In this document: piece after piece, positions 31,511-42,017 of the stretch
Position numbering within the stretch: the first letter of the stretch is position 1
Layout: each line of letters opens with the position of its first letter
Source: Setomelanomma holmii
Taxonomy: Eukaryota > Ascomycota > Dothideomycetes > Pleosporales > Phaeosphaeriaceae
NCBI GenBank assembly: GCA_010015745.1
Contig: ML978154.1
Span: 210,668-274,667, forward strand
Direction: 5' to 3'
Length of the DNA stretch: 64,000 nucleotides
Notes under the pieces: model-generated
Seen by the model: the letters and a program-made list of their open reading frames with translations, nothing else
Database searches by the model: none
What the model was told of the DNA's origin: nothing
Translations under genes and position numbers: made by a program

Positions 31511-32512
31511 ATGTCTTTTGAGCACAAACATAGTGCGACAGGCTCTGTCTTGCTGTCCCCTCCAGACAGCACAATACCCACCCGCATAGCAGCGAAGAGG
31601 CCAGCCTCCGAGGACCGTTCCGAAGACTCTCACTCACCAACCCCAACCAAGAGGGTCAAACCTTCTGCGCCATCATTTCCGACCGCTCCGCGTATTTCGC
31701 ACCGAAGATTAAAGCCTTCAGAACAGCTCACGATGAGTACAGTCTCTGCAAGCTCGCGAAATATATCCACTCTTATGCCTCGCGGCGGACGAAAGACAGC
31801 AAAAGTGGGCCAGAAGGACGAGAGTCTCCTCCGCATGCTCTGCGACGACATCTCGACCAGTGAAGTGAGGGAGCTGCACTTCCGCAACCTGCCCCATAGC
31901 ACGATCGACTGGCACAACGTCGAACACATCAACAAAATCAACAACTGGCGCAATCAGATATATGGTCGAGCTGGCATGAAGTCTAGAGCCGTCAGTATGT
32001 GGCTCCCAGATGAAGAGCTTTGGTTTGAGCTATACTACCAGCTGTCCATTGCTGAATCGCGCGCTCGTGGTATTCTTTTGCCGAAGACCAGCAATGTTCT
32101 CGCTGCCTTCAACCAGACATTCGCAAGCCGGATTCTGCAGGATCACCAAGAGCGTGACACTGAGCCTCGTGGAGAGCGCCATCTCAACGCTTTTACGTCC
32201 AAGTTCAACCGCATGTGCCCAGACCTGAGAGTCCGTCTCCAGCAGTGCGTCTTTGGCAAGTTCGGCGACGCGTTCGTCCCCACGATCACCTTCGAGATGA
32301 TGCAAGTGTACAAGCGAATGAAGGAGGAGATGCAGTTGAGGGGCACTGTGAGTGAGTCTGGGTATTGCGAAGACTTGGAGGAGTGGCGGGACCTCTTCTC
32401 ACACCTCCCCGACGCGAAAGATGTGGAGATGAGAGTCGAACCTCTACCCACCGAGGAGGATAGCGCGGCTGCTGCTCTGCTGTGCATGGCGACGCACTCA
32501 GTCAGCTCGTAG
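31511..32512 (+). CDS. Lineage-specific hypothetical protein
   Basis: Intronless, 333 aa from ATG 31511; an ATG 119 codons upstream in the same frame would add Phe/Leu-rich sequence of 5'-UTR character and was not chosen. Residues 1-75 are a Ser/Pro-rich disordered region with a bipartite basic cluster (TKRVKP...HRRLKP), a possible nuclear signal. Residues 100-290 form a compact helical domain: LLRMLCDDISTSEVRELHFRNLP, INNWRNQIYGRAGM, WLPDEELWFELYYQLSIAESR, TSNVLAAFNQTFASRILQD, RMCPDLRVRLQQCVFGKFGDAFVP. I do not recognise the family. The pseudogene at 33768 has a loosely similar W-x-E/L-rich and VLAFN arrangement, so the two may be distant relatives. Confidence 0.65.
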   Translation: MSFEHKHSATGSVLLSPPDSTIPTRIAAKRPASEDRSEDSHSPTPTKRVKPSAPSFPTAPRISHRRLKPSEQLTMSTVSASSRNISTLMPRGGRKTAKVGQKDESLLRMLCDDISTSEVRELHFRNLPHSTIDWHNVEHINKINNWRNQIYGRAGMKSRAVSMWLPDEELWFELYYQLSIAESRARGILLPKTSNVLAAFNQTFASRILQDHQERDTEPRGERHLNAFTSKFNRMCPDLRVRLQQCVFGKFGDAFVPTITFEMMQVYKRMKEEMQLRGTVSESGYCEDLEEWRDLFSHLPDAKDVEMRVEPLPTEEDSAAAALLCMATHSVSS

Positions 32513-33767
32513 GAGACTGTCAAGACAGAAAGTCAGGATTTCCTTACGCCGGCCAAGCGGCATGCTGACCAATATTAAGCACCGCTTGCCCCAGAGTCTA
32601 TACGGCCACTGTCTTCGCACCAGATCAAGTACGAACTTAGCTGCCACTCCCTTCGTTCCCTGCACTGCGGCGAGGTTCCAATCGCTCTGAACATGCCAGC
32701 CCTCACGCATCAGCAGGATTGTCATGGTACGTTCCAGACGCTTGAATCACCATATCTTGCTGACGTCCCGGCCGCCCCTGCTGTCGTTAGTCCTCTCACC
32801 CGCCAGCCACCCAAGAGACACTGCACCAACCAGCCTCATGATCCAGAGCTGTCCCAGGCCTTCTCCTCAGCATTGTCCCAGTGCTTTGACAGCCTCGTCA
32901 CATCCACTCGCAGCTGCTCATATGCGAAGGCGCACAACGTCAGCCTCACAACTACTTACCCTAGCCGTCCTCGTTTCGTCACTCCGGTACATGAGCTGGA
33001 TGTTGCTTCTTTCATTATGTCCCCTGACTGAGCAACTTTGAGCCTTGGGTACTGGATTGAAAGTCGGAGTACATCTTGCGGTGTGTAAAGCGTGGGGTGT
33101 ATCACGCCCTAGGCTTGGAGGTTCTTGGTGTGGTCTAGTAATCATGTCAGCTTGGACAGGAAAGGTTGCTAAGGTTTTTTTTCTGTATAAGCATCTTTGG
33201 GCGTCCCTCACCACTTCGATAGCAGTTTTCGGCCCTCAGGAGGGAAACATACTCGTTGCGCATACCATGTCTTTAGCATTAAGAAGCACCGCAAGTGAGT
33301 AGCTGCTCTCGTGTATCAGATCACGCGAACCGCCATGGTCTCGTCATCAAATTGTCTCTAAGATTGCTCTTGATCATGTTCCCTCTTTTTTTGCTGCTGT
33401 GACCTTGGTCGTTAACCCCGCGCACGAGTGTTGCTGCCCCACGTGACTTTCCAATGGTAAACACTGACCGCGTATTTGACCACTGCGTGCGTCCGCCCCC
33501 TGAAGCAGCAAGTACGTCGCCGGTATTTCAGATAGTGTAAACGACTTCTAATAATCTACGTACTCTTTGGCCCTTCGTTTCGGCTGGTGTGGTGGAATTG
33601 TATCTTCCTTTATCGCATTCACTTCCCGCGTAACGAGTCTTGGCGCCCACAGATTTTACTCACGCAAATGTGACCTCGTAACTTCCTTTCTTCCCACGTC
33701 AGACACTCTGGCATCTCAAAATGCCTTCGATATACTGTTCGCACTGGCTTTACACATAACTTCACCA
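32513..33767. other. 1.25-kb region without a firm gene
   Basis: Short ORFs only. A CACGTG E-box lies in the stretch GCCCCACGTGAC near 33439. Otherwise nothing recognised. Confidence 0.4.
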
Positions 33768-34637
33768 ATGAAGCTCCACGAGCACGAGACAGCCAACATC
33801 GAAGGTGGCATCACCTTCATTAACTTCCGCCGCGAGTTTCACCAAAAGCCCGGAAAGTACCATGAACAGCATGACACCCTCCCTCTTACTTCTCAGACCG
33901 ACGATCCTCGTACCTTCATCACTCCGCGAACAGTTCCGATTCCGACCAAATTCTTTGGACCGGCCTTCTACGAACCCTGGGGTTTGAGCAAGATCAGCGG
34001 CATCTGGAGCCGTGGTGGTGTTGCGTGGGGACCTCCGAGCTTCATCTTGCGCGTCTTCACCTTTGACGGCAAGTACGAGAAGTTACTTCACTGCGGCAAG
34101 AACTGGAATAGCTTTGACGAATTCGTGACCAACTTCGATCTCAACAACAAGGAGATGGTTCGCAAGTACAACAAGTGGCACCTCACCATACTCAAGCAGT
34201 ACTAGACAGACTGGACCGAGGCAGATGAGACCGAGATCCCATGGAACGCCAAGGAGCGCGTGCTCCTGCGCGGATGGGTGAATGATACCATCGAGGAGAA
34301 GGGTCTGATTTGGTGGATCACCAACCTCAGGTGGGCTGATCAAGTCTTGGCCTTCAACATGGCCAGTAAGAAATGCGAGACTGGAGGCCCTTGGCGCACT
34401 GAGGCGAGCATCTTGGAGTGCTTCAGCACGGAGGTGGAGATCTTCAAGGCCGCTGTCCACGCTGGTACTCTGGAAATGCGCGTGAAGACGGGAGATGAGG
34501 TGAGCTGGGATGAGGATCATCCGAAGGACTTCATCCCGGTGAATGCGGGACTGGAAGGCGTGGTTGAACCCAAGGCTGAGGAGCCGGTCAGCGTGGAGAA
34601 TCCGAAGGACGATGAACTGCCTGAGATGGAGGAATGA
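33768..34637 (+). pseudogene. Lineage-specific gene interrupted by one in-frame TAG
   Basis: One frame of 290 codons from ATG 33768 to the stop at 34635, open except for TAG at 34203-34205. The first part (145 aa) contains GGITFINFRREFHQKPGKY, RTVPIPTKFFGPAFYEPWG and GVAWGPPSFILRVFTFDGKYEKLLHCGKNW. The second part starts at once with TDWTEADETEIPWNAKERVLLRGWVNDTIEEKG and ends in an acidic tail. Amino-acid composition is gene-like on both sides of the stop. No intron with correct phase can remove the TAG: a possible GTACAA...CTAG excision is 40 nt and shifts the frame. The family is not recognised. It is either a young pseudogene, a read-through case, or two ORFs. Confidence 0.6.
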
Positions 34638-36327
34638 GAGTGAAGTAGAGGAGGCTGGTGTAACTCGGTTGGTGTAGCGAGGTTTGAGAGGATGCAAGAA
34701 GATATTGAAGGTAGACTGGCTGGTGCATAGAGTAGACCGGAATACAAGAATAATACCCCTATGCCACAACTTCGTCCTGCATTTTGAGGGTTCCGTAGAA
34801 AGATGGGATGAAGAATCTATGCACGAAACATGACTATATCGCCAAATGCCACCCTATGTAGGTTCAGATGGCAGAAAACAATGCTGCCGCATCGTCTTGT
34901 GAGCAAAGCCTGAGGTTATGAAGCGCCAGAACGAACGATATACCACCTCATCATATACTATCCAGATATTATACAAAGCACATTTTAGAAAGAAAACAGA
35001 CCGCTAAATGCCGCGGGGTGTAGCAGCTCTGCACAATAATAGTTCGATAAAATTCGTGAAACTCAAAGAAAGTACTTCAACTTTATTGTCTCATGGAGCC
35101 GAATTGCAGCACTTATGTAGAGACATGGGACGAACTTGAGCTAGAGCGCGGAGGTATAAGATGGCGTTTCGAGACGAGGATATAAGATGATGACTTGAGA
35201 TGGCGATATGAGATGAAGACATAGAATGACGACTTGAGATGACGCCCAAGATGAAGACATAGAATAGCAATCTGAGATGGCGCTTTGGAACAAAGACATA
35301 AGATGGCGAAGCGAGCTTGCGTGTGAAGATGTAAGGCGATGACGTGAGGAGAGATACAAGTAATTCCACGATACAAGGTAGCATGAAGAGACATGAGACA
35401 ATGACTCGAGATAGCATGTCTGAACACGTCGTCGTGTGGTCGCGACAACGCCTTCTCAGCCAACCGTGGGCATTGCCGCCAAAATACATCCACCTCTTTC
35501 TTGAATTGATGGACGGGCGCGTTCCCAAAGGCCAGTCTCCCGCAGGACGCCCTCGACCAAGACGTGTTCGAATTCGACCAAAACACGTGTGACAGGATTT
35601 TGGACGGCGTCCTTCGCAACATGCAGATCATGGTCCGTTGCGTGCCTGCAGATGCGATGTTCTCAAAGTCGGACAGCAACGCCTTTGCGTTGGATCTTGA
35701 CATAATGTCGTAGAGAATACATCTCACCCAACGACGTCTGATAAATCGCGATAAGGGGATGTGGAGACGTAGAGAAAGCTTGGGACCATATCAGCGTAAT
35801 ACACTCTCCTATCAACGCTCGGTTGTACTGTTGATATCAGCGCCTTCGCAGCCTTTTATAAGCAGCTCAATAGCCCAGAGGCTCTCTAGATAAAAGTGGG
35901 TAACTCTTAGGCCGCAGACCAAATTGCTAAGCTGACCAAGTTTCTCGTCATGGTGTTGGAGTTGGTGGGGGAGGACGCTATGCGTGACTGAACTTGTGAA
36001 CTGTCACATCACAGTTGGAGGATAGCCGAAAATTTACTAGCATCGGAAGACTGAGACTCTTCAGTTTATAAGCATGCGTAACCGTAATCGCTGGGATAAA
36101 CTCAGCAACCCGGCAACATATCTTTACCGGGACATGATTATTGTCTCGGAATGACACGCAGCAAGGCTAACGAGGTAGCAACAGAAAGCATAAAATGAGA
36201 TGATATATAGTGGTGGACAGTGTGACGACAACCAAAAGCGCGAATTGAATTAAACTAATGCTTCAAATCATACATACTCTTTTCTCCTCACTTCCTTTCT
36301 CCCAGCTACATCCGAATATATAAACCT
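34638..36327. other. Intergenic region with minisatellite
   Basis: About 1.7 kb. Besides the repeat at 35159-35345, a minus-strand frame from 35727 leftwards (204 aa) begins with a gene-like stretch (SNAKALLSDFENIASAGTQRTMICMLRR) but runs into Ser/His-rich low complexity produced by the repeat. I do not call it a gene. Confidence 0.4.
35159..35345. repeat. Degenerate tandem repeat with GATG phase of 13/26 nt
   Basis: The sequence is built from 13- and 26-nt units starting with GATG, for example GATGATGACTTGA, GATGGCGATATGA and the 26-mer core GATGAAGACATAGAATGACG. At least eight diverged units are seen in about 190 nt. No coding role is apparent. Confidence 0.65.
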
Positions 36328-37374
36328 CTACACCCCACCGATGAACGGATCACCGCCCACTTTGAAATGATCCCATCCCCTCTCGATATTCACCCTGAAG
36401 TTCTTGCTCCTCGGTGCCCTCCGCGGACCAAGCGTAGTAGTCGTTTTCCGTAATCGCCGAGGTGGTACAGGTGTTGGTCGGCCAACAGCACGAAGTCTCG
36501 AACTTCTCCTCACTGGCCTGCTCGGCTGTCCCCCATGTATATACAATCGCCTCAGGTTCAATGGTATATGTGCCGCGTTGATTTTGACGCCCATACAAGC
36601 CAAGCAGATCAAGATGAACGCGTGGGCCGGGTTCGTGGGGATGTGTGGTTCTTTGCCACACGGACACAAGCGAGCGATGCCGCGAGCTCTGCGTTCGTTG
36701 ATAACGGTATCCAGTTCGAGGTGATCTTGACCTGGGGGTGCTCCATTTCTTGTACATTGCATCCTTCCTTTGATGACGTTTTTCTTCCGTGTTCTGAGAA
36801 TGTTCTCAGCGTCGGTCCAAGGCCGTTGGTGTTGGATGATGTGAGTCTGATCGCGGCATGCGTGGCACATCCAAACCTGGCCCGCGGTATTAACGTTATG
36901 CTGACATATACAGAGGTTCTGGTTACTGGGAAGGTGGATTGGACCTTGGGGCCATGTTGCGACATGTGCTATAGAGGGTGCTACGTCGGGAGTTCCGACC
37001 ACTGGTGGTCTAATGAATGCTGCGTCTTCACGTCGCTGCCAGTACAATTTCATTTCCTCGTACTCGCAGTCGACGCAGAGGTTGACAACGGGCCCCGAGA
37101 CATTGAGCGTAGCGTTCCAGTTGACGCTGTTGGTATAGATGGCTTGCAGGTGGGCTCTACAAGTCTGACACACAGTGACATTCTGGGCATGCGGATGGTT
37201 ACGGCCGGATCTCGAGAGCGGAGTCGGGCCAAGTGCTCCTATACCCGGACAGTTGTTCCGATTATTTTGATCGCAATCACCCTGCATATTGCAGCAAAGC
37301 TTATCATCGCAATCCAAGGCGGCCGTAGCACCAGGCTGTTGATTGTTAACACGTGGACCTGCCGAAGTGGCCAT
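36328..37374 (-). CDS. Undescribed Cys-pair-rich protein, intact copy
   Basis: Intronless; 348 aa from ATG 37374. The frame is open up to 37749, but similarity with the neighbouring copy starts only here, so the shorter form is chosen. It has seven cysteine groups in order: CDDKLCC, VCQTCRAH, LCVDCEYEE, LCICQHN, CHACRDQ, CPCGKEP and CLACMG. Other landmarks are CPGIGALGPTPLSRSG, KLYWQRRE, HVATWPQGP and DAENIL. The paired Cys with scattered His suggest a zinc-binding fold. The C-terminal 80 residues are Arg/Pro-rich (VRRSSRLRAVGRPTPVPPRRLRK) and end with NIERGWDHFKVGGDPFIGG. No signal peptide. I do not recognise the family; a nuclear role is only suggested by the basic tail. A decayed tandem copy lies upstream. 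Confidence 0.65.
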   Translation of the reverse strand: MATSAGPRVNNQQPGATAALDCDDKLCCNMQGDCDQNNRNNCPGIGALGPTPLSRSGRNHPHAQNVTVCQTCRAHLQAIYTNSVNWNATLNVSGPVVNLCVDCEYEEMKLYWQRREDAAFIRPPVVGTPDVAPSIAHVATWPQGPIHLPSNQNLCICQHNVNTAGQVWMCHACRDQTHIIQHQRPWTDAENILRTRKKNVIKGRMQCTRNGAPPGQDHLELDTVINERRARGIARLCPCGKEPHIPTNPAHAFILICLACMGVKINAAHIPLNLRRLYIHGGQPSRPVRRSSRLRAVGRPTPVPPRRLRKTTTTLGPRRAPRSKNFRVNIERGWDHFKVGGDPFIGGV

Positions 37375-38012
37375 AGAAAACTGTGTTTCGAGTGATCTTG
37401 GTGGTGATGCAGCCTCGATGTGAATGGTTGTCGGACGTTGTATGATGGTCGTTGACCCATACGACCGAGGGCTTTTGAGCATCCATCTGCACAAAGACAT
37501 GACTGGACAATGCTCATCGAGTCCAATAATGGAACAAAGCCGATTCGTGACAACGAGCAGACCTTTCAATTCCGAGAGGCTCGACTTGAAAGAACATTGT
37601 GCTCGCCTATCCACTCGACGAGGAGTTGATGACAAGTCCACTAAGACTCGGGTGTGGGGTTTCAGCCATCCAGCAGTTGATCTATCGGCGCCTTGAATGC
37701 GCATTGCTGCATTCAAATGTATGTTTTGGTCGATGAAGCAGAAGTCCAAAACTAGAATGAATCGATGATTTCATGCTTTAGCGCTTCAGAATGAGACAGA
37801 CTGGGATGCGAATGAATTCGGAAGCGAACGACTTCAACTTTCATTCTCGCGCGACCGAGTCGATACCTCGGCGTTGCTCCAAGTCCTTAGGAGGGTATTA
37901 CTGGAATTGGTGGGTGAGAAAGAGATTCGAACCGAATTAAACTTCTTTTTCGCGCAGCTGGTCGTCAAGTGCGCACTCGACAACGAACAAAATCTCAGGA
38001 TGAACCACATAT

Positions 38013-39060
38013 TCACCTCCCGCCAATCCATGGATCACCGCCATTGTAAGCGTCCCATCCACGTTCAATATTCACCCTTCACTGCGGGAGTCTAGGAGAT
38101 CCCACGGCCCATGCATTTTGATAGCTGGTGGTGGAGAGCCACCATGAGCCCTGGGGCTTCTTCTCAGCCCTGGCAGTGCAGCTGTCGTAGTACCTTGTTG
38201 AAGACGAGGTGGCAACAACGCTACGATGACTCTGACGCACATACATGCTAGACAGATGGTCATGTACTCTTGGCCAGGAGTCTGCACATTTGGCTCCTTT
38301 CCACAAGGACAGGCGCGGCCATTCGCTTGGCGGACCGCCAACTTGCGGTGATCTGTAATGTGATTTAGCCTGGTTCCCCCGTTTGCTGTGCAATTCGTCC
38401 TTCCTTGGATGACCGATGGTATGCATAAGTTGAGAATATTCTCGGCGTCGTCCAGAGGATCGTGTGTTGTCTTTGCCAGAGTGCATCGCGGCATGCGTGG
38501 CACAAATTATTTTGCTGGGCAGTGTTGATATTGTCTACGCAAATGCAGAGGTCCTGATTTTGCCTCGTCGGATTGGCGGTTGTTGGGTTTTGAGGCCAGT
38601 GGGCCACGCGATGTAGGGTACTGGTAGGGAGTACGCCACCAGGGCCTGCGCCTCCCATACCCGCTAGATTGGTATCGAGGGCTCGTCGCTGCCAGTACAA
38701 GTCCACCTCTTTGCGTTCGCAGTCGTTGCAGAGAAAGTAGCGTGACCCAATGTTAGCAACGACTGTACCCATACGGTTCGCGTCATTGAGTTTTCTTCCG
38801 TAGCCGTGACTGAGGCACGTTTGACAGACGTCGATATGATGTGGAGCCGGATGAGCTAGTCCTGACCACGACAATGGGGTTACGCCTAGTGCGCCTAAGC
38901 CTGGACAACCTGCGAAGTTGATCTGGTCACATATAACGCCTAGAGCTACAGCGCAGCAACCGTTGTCATCACAGTTGAGCAGCGGTGGTGCCGGCGGTCC
39001 AGGAGGCGGTGGACCGGGTGGATCATCTGGCGTAACGTGGTTAAATCGAGTAATCGCCAT
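38013..39060 (-). pseudogene. Decayed tandem copy of the Cys-pair-rich protein
   Basis: It follows the intact copy block by block: CDDNGCC, CPGLGALGVTPLSWSG, VCQTCLSHG, LCNDCERKEVDLYWQRRA, HRVAHWPQNP, LCICVDNINTAQQNNLCHACRD. Near 38455 the frame is lost (1 nt deleted relative to the other copy) and the match continues one frame over with DPLDDAENIL, VIQGRTNCTANG, CPCGKEP and CLACMCV. A second shift near 38085 leaves the C-terminal vestige VNIERGWD...GGDPWIGG in the third frame, ending with TGA at 38013. Two independent lesions make this a pseudogene. Start MAITRF at 39060 follows a possible upstream ATG at 39069. Confidence 0.7.
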
Positions 39061-39861
39061 AAATATCAAGGGCGAGTGAATATATCACTACCAATTCGTG
39101 CTCCGATTGTGCTGAAAGTCGCGTAATCTGTCGTTGTAAGGCGTATATTGATTGTGAAGGTCAAAAGTATACTTCACCCGTTGTCGCGTTCTTGGACTGA
39201 GTTTTGATAGTGCAAGTGTACAAAGACTCGACCGAACAATGCCGCCGACATCGAACAACGAAACAAAGACAACTCGACCATCGTGTCTGTCTCTCTCGAG
39301 TCTCGATCTCAAGGACATTGTGTTGAAGGTGACATGTCTAGCGAGATTTGGTCGAAGTGGCAGGCATTACGTAGCTGCATTCTCTCAGCGGTCGAAATTT
39401 CCGAGGCTGCAATAAATGCTCATACATTCTGCAGCGGTCGTGAACTCCTGTAGTCGTCGACCAAGAGGGAGTGTGATTTAGGCACTCTGCTGAGCAATGA
39501 AGAATCAATGCGTTGGCTGATCGAACACAGTCACCTGGGCAAGGTGCTTGAGCCAATCAACAACCATAATAAGTGTGATTGCAACTACCAATTTTGCTAC
39601 AGGACGTTGGCTTGAGAGAATTCCTGTACGGTTTGATTCGAAGATTGATGTCGTAAACGAGGTCGGAGGGTAGAGGTGGCTCGTCCATCAGATCACTCAG
39701 CAATCTGGGAATGGCGATCACTGCGTCATATCCGGTGCAAGAGCAAGCACACATTCCTGTTGTCGGATATCATCGTCGCCTCAAAGGCGTGAGCGAAAGG
39801 TTATTGAAGCGTTCAATGCCATGGCTAGTGGTGTTTCAGAAGTACGCGTCCCGGTTCAACT
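39061..39861. other. Intergenic, nothing recognised
   Basis: About 800 nt between the Cys-rich pseudogene and the 3' end of the HET pseudogene. No gene or repeat seen. Confidence 0.4.
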
Positions 39862-41530
39862 TTACAGAATCAGGAGGTCTTGCTCTTCCAGCTTTTCGTG
39901 TTCCTCGATAAGTTCCTTGATGGTCACGGACCCGCCTAGTGAAGTCTACCCGAAAAAATAACCAATTCTCTCAAAGGTTTCAGGCTGACGAGAACACCTT
40001 GCGATGGCTAGACCTTGGACATGATCATCAGGATCATGCCCAGAATTGACAACGCCGTGGTATGTGATGATCAACCAGGCGTCGCGGAAAATGCCCTCGG
40101 GTAATATGATGTTTGGGTCATCTACGCAAACAATAACGACGCATTCCTTTCCCTTGACCTCTGTACAGCCTCGCACCTCATCAAAGTCGTTATCGTGGCT
40201 TGTGCGAAGTGTGACGGGTGTTGGCCGACACCTCACGACCAGGTGTGCACTTATGAGCTCGCCAGAGGGTGTCTCCCTGACGTCGAGATTTAGGATAGTA
40301 GCCATCTCCTGCACAGAATCCCAACGAGGCGGCACGCCAAGCTAGATCGCACCAATAGAGCTTGCCCAGCTCCAGCTAGGTGCACGCCATCTAGTGGGCC
40401 TATAGTTTCTTGGGAGCGATGTCGAATTCTGTGCATAGACCACTGACCAACAAAGCGATGTAAGGAGTTGCTTTCTCCACAGTCCAGCGATTATTTCATC
40501 GCCCAGTACTTGACCGACGTCTCGTGCTATTCCGGATAATGCAACGAGGCAATCGTTTTCATTAGTTATTGCGCATGTCGTACATCGGTTCAAGTATTAG
40601 AGCCACACAGTCCGTATTTCATTGATCTTTGGTGACAGATTCTCGGCGGATGAGTCGGGTCCATGCGTAGATCTAGTGAGAGTATTGTGACGCAGCTCCC
40701 GCGTGGTCAGCTTGAAAGGCATCATGTCGTAGCTGTCCATCTCCGGCTCTGGATCATAGATCTTAGGGAAGCCGCGCAGACATGCTTCACTGCCGAATTC
40801 CTCATAGCACTCCCAGAATAGGGCGTCATTGGCAAAGTGCATGACCCTGCGGGATAAATATCGCTCTTGCGCCACCCAAGCTCGCTGATTTAACGGAGCA
40901 CTTTCAATCGCGTTGAAAGGACTGATCCAGTTCAGGCTACACCAATACGTGCCCGGTAGAGGCAAACCCGGGTCGTCCGCATGCTGGGACCCACTGACCT
41001 CGACCAAGAATGGTTGCGAAGTTTGAGGATCTCGATCAAAGAAGCAGCCGACAGAGCTGTTCTCTCCAGCTGTCACTGCGATGCAACAAGCGGCTCCACC
41101 GTATATCTCACGCATATGGCCGGCTTCAACATGCCAGTCTTCCAAATTATCCTGGAAGATACACCTCAAAAGTCAGCAGTAGGAAAGGAGCCGAGAATGT
41201 GATAACATACAGAGAGTCGATCCAGAGGTATCTGATGTTGCATTTTTTCGCAACCAGAATGGCATCACGAAAGGTCTTTGGAAGGTCAGAGATGGGTGTT
41301 CCTTCTGCGAGTTGAGCGGCAGTCGACTCATTTAGAGCTAAAGGTAATGTACCTACTCAGCGTGAGATAGAGTGACGTAGTCGTCTGCGGGGTCTATACC
41401 GTTACGTTCACGTGAATACACGGCATCGTCGTCAGAGCAACCCAAGTCCATAAGCCTTGGGGGCATATACGTCCTTCTTGGCGCCCAAAGATGGCAACGC
41501 TTATGCTTGGTCCGGCACTGCTTGTAACGG
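39862..41530 (-). pseudogene. HET-domain (heterokaryon incompatibility) pseudogene
   Basis: On the minus strand the HET domain reads YMPPRLMDLG, IDPADDYVTLSH, then GTLPLALNESTAAQLAEGTPISDLPKTFRDAILVAKKCNIRYLWIDSL. An intron (GTATGT...TTTTGAG) joins this to CIFQDNLEDWHVEAGHMREIYGGAACCIAVTA, and RAWVAQERYLSRRVMHF follows. The C-terminal part continues with CLVALSGIARDVGQVLGDEIIAGLWR and RAPSWSWASSIG. Four lesions are visible: loss of frame at the expected SHCWG motif near 41360, TAA at 40597-40599, TAG at 40342-40344 and TAG at 39946-39948. The frame otherwise stays open to 39862. HET proteins trigger cell death on fusion with non-self mycelia; this copy cannot make a full protein. Upstream sequence (41530-41760) is gene-like but too scrambled to assign. 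Confidence 0.8.
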
Positions 41531-42017
41531 CTCGCAAAGAAGGAAAAGCCTCGTCACTACCCGAATTGCCGGTTGGACGATACCCGCATGGACCAGGCCA
41601 TACTGGACGCTGTTGATTGTCAACGAGCTTTTTGAGTAACGTTCCCTTACTCTCAATGTCTTCCAGTACCACATAGCTCCGAGTTGAGCCACTCGCTCCT
41701 CCCTGCACGAGCAAACGTCATACCGGTGAAGCGCACTGGCACTTTCGTGCAGGGTCAATGACGCCGGGGCCTGCTCATCGCTATTGGCACATCATGTGAC
41801 GGATCGCGAGATATCCCATCCATGGACGGATGATTCCGGTGAGGCTGCGTGGAGTCGAAGGAAGAAGATCGGCCACCCCTGACGCAAAGCAGGGTCCAGC
41901 GCTAGGCGACGCGCAACGGGCAGCCACAGCACCGCCCTGTGCACCCTCCACAACTTTGCGGCCCTCATTTCTCACCATGCCACATCTTCCTAGCTCCCCT
42001 GCAATGCAGCGGACAGC

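Noticed and set aside
34203..34205. Possible TAG recoding as a sense codon, given several in-frame TAGs in the window
   Set aside because: SEC3, a conserved gene, ends at a normal TAG (11155-11157) exactly where the family ends, and other lesions include TAA, TGA and frameshifts. Pseudogenisation explains all of them.
34144..34205. A short intron that would remove the TAG at 34203
   Set aside because: The only GT...AG pair ending at that TAG gives a 40-nt excision, which breaks the downstream frame.
35113..35727. 204-aa minus-strand ORF across the minisatellite
   Set aside because: Most of it is low-complexity Ser/His/Leu sequence produced by the repeat units; only the first 60 residues look protein-like and they have no match.
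37375..37749. 125-residue N-terminal extension of the intact Cys-rich protein
   Set aside because: The tandem copy shows no similarity upstream of the corresponding start, so the open stretch is probably chance.
37900..37960. tRNA-like B box (GGTTCGAATCT on the minus strand)
   Set aside because: No A box at the right distance and no cloverleaf stems; an isolated B-box-like word.
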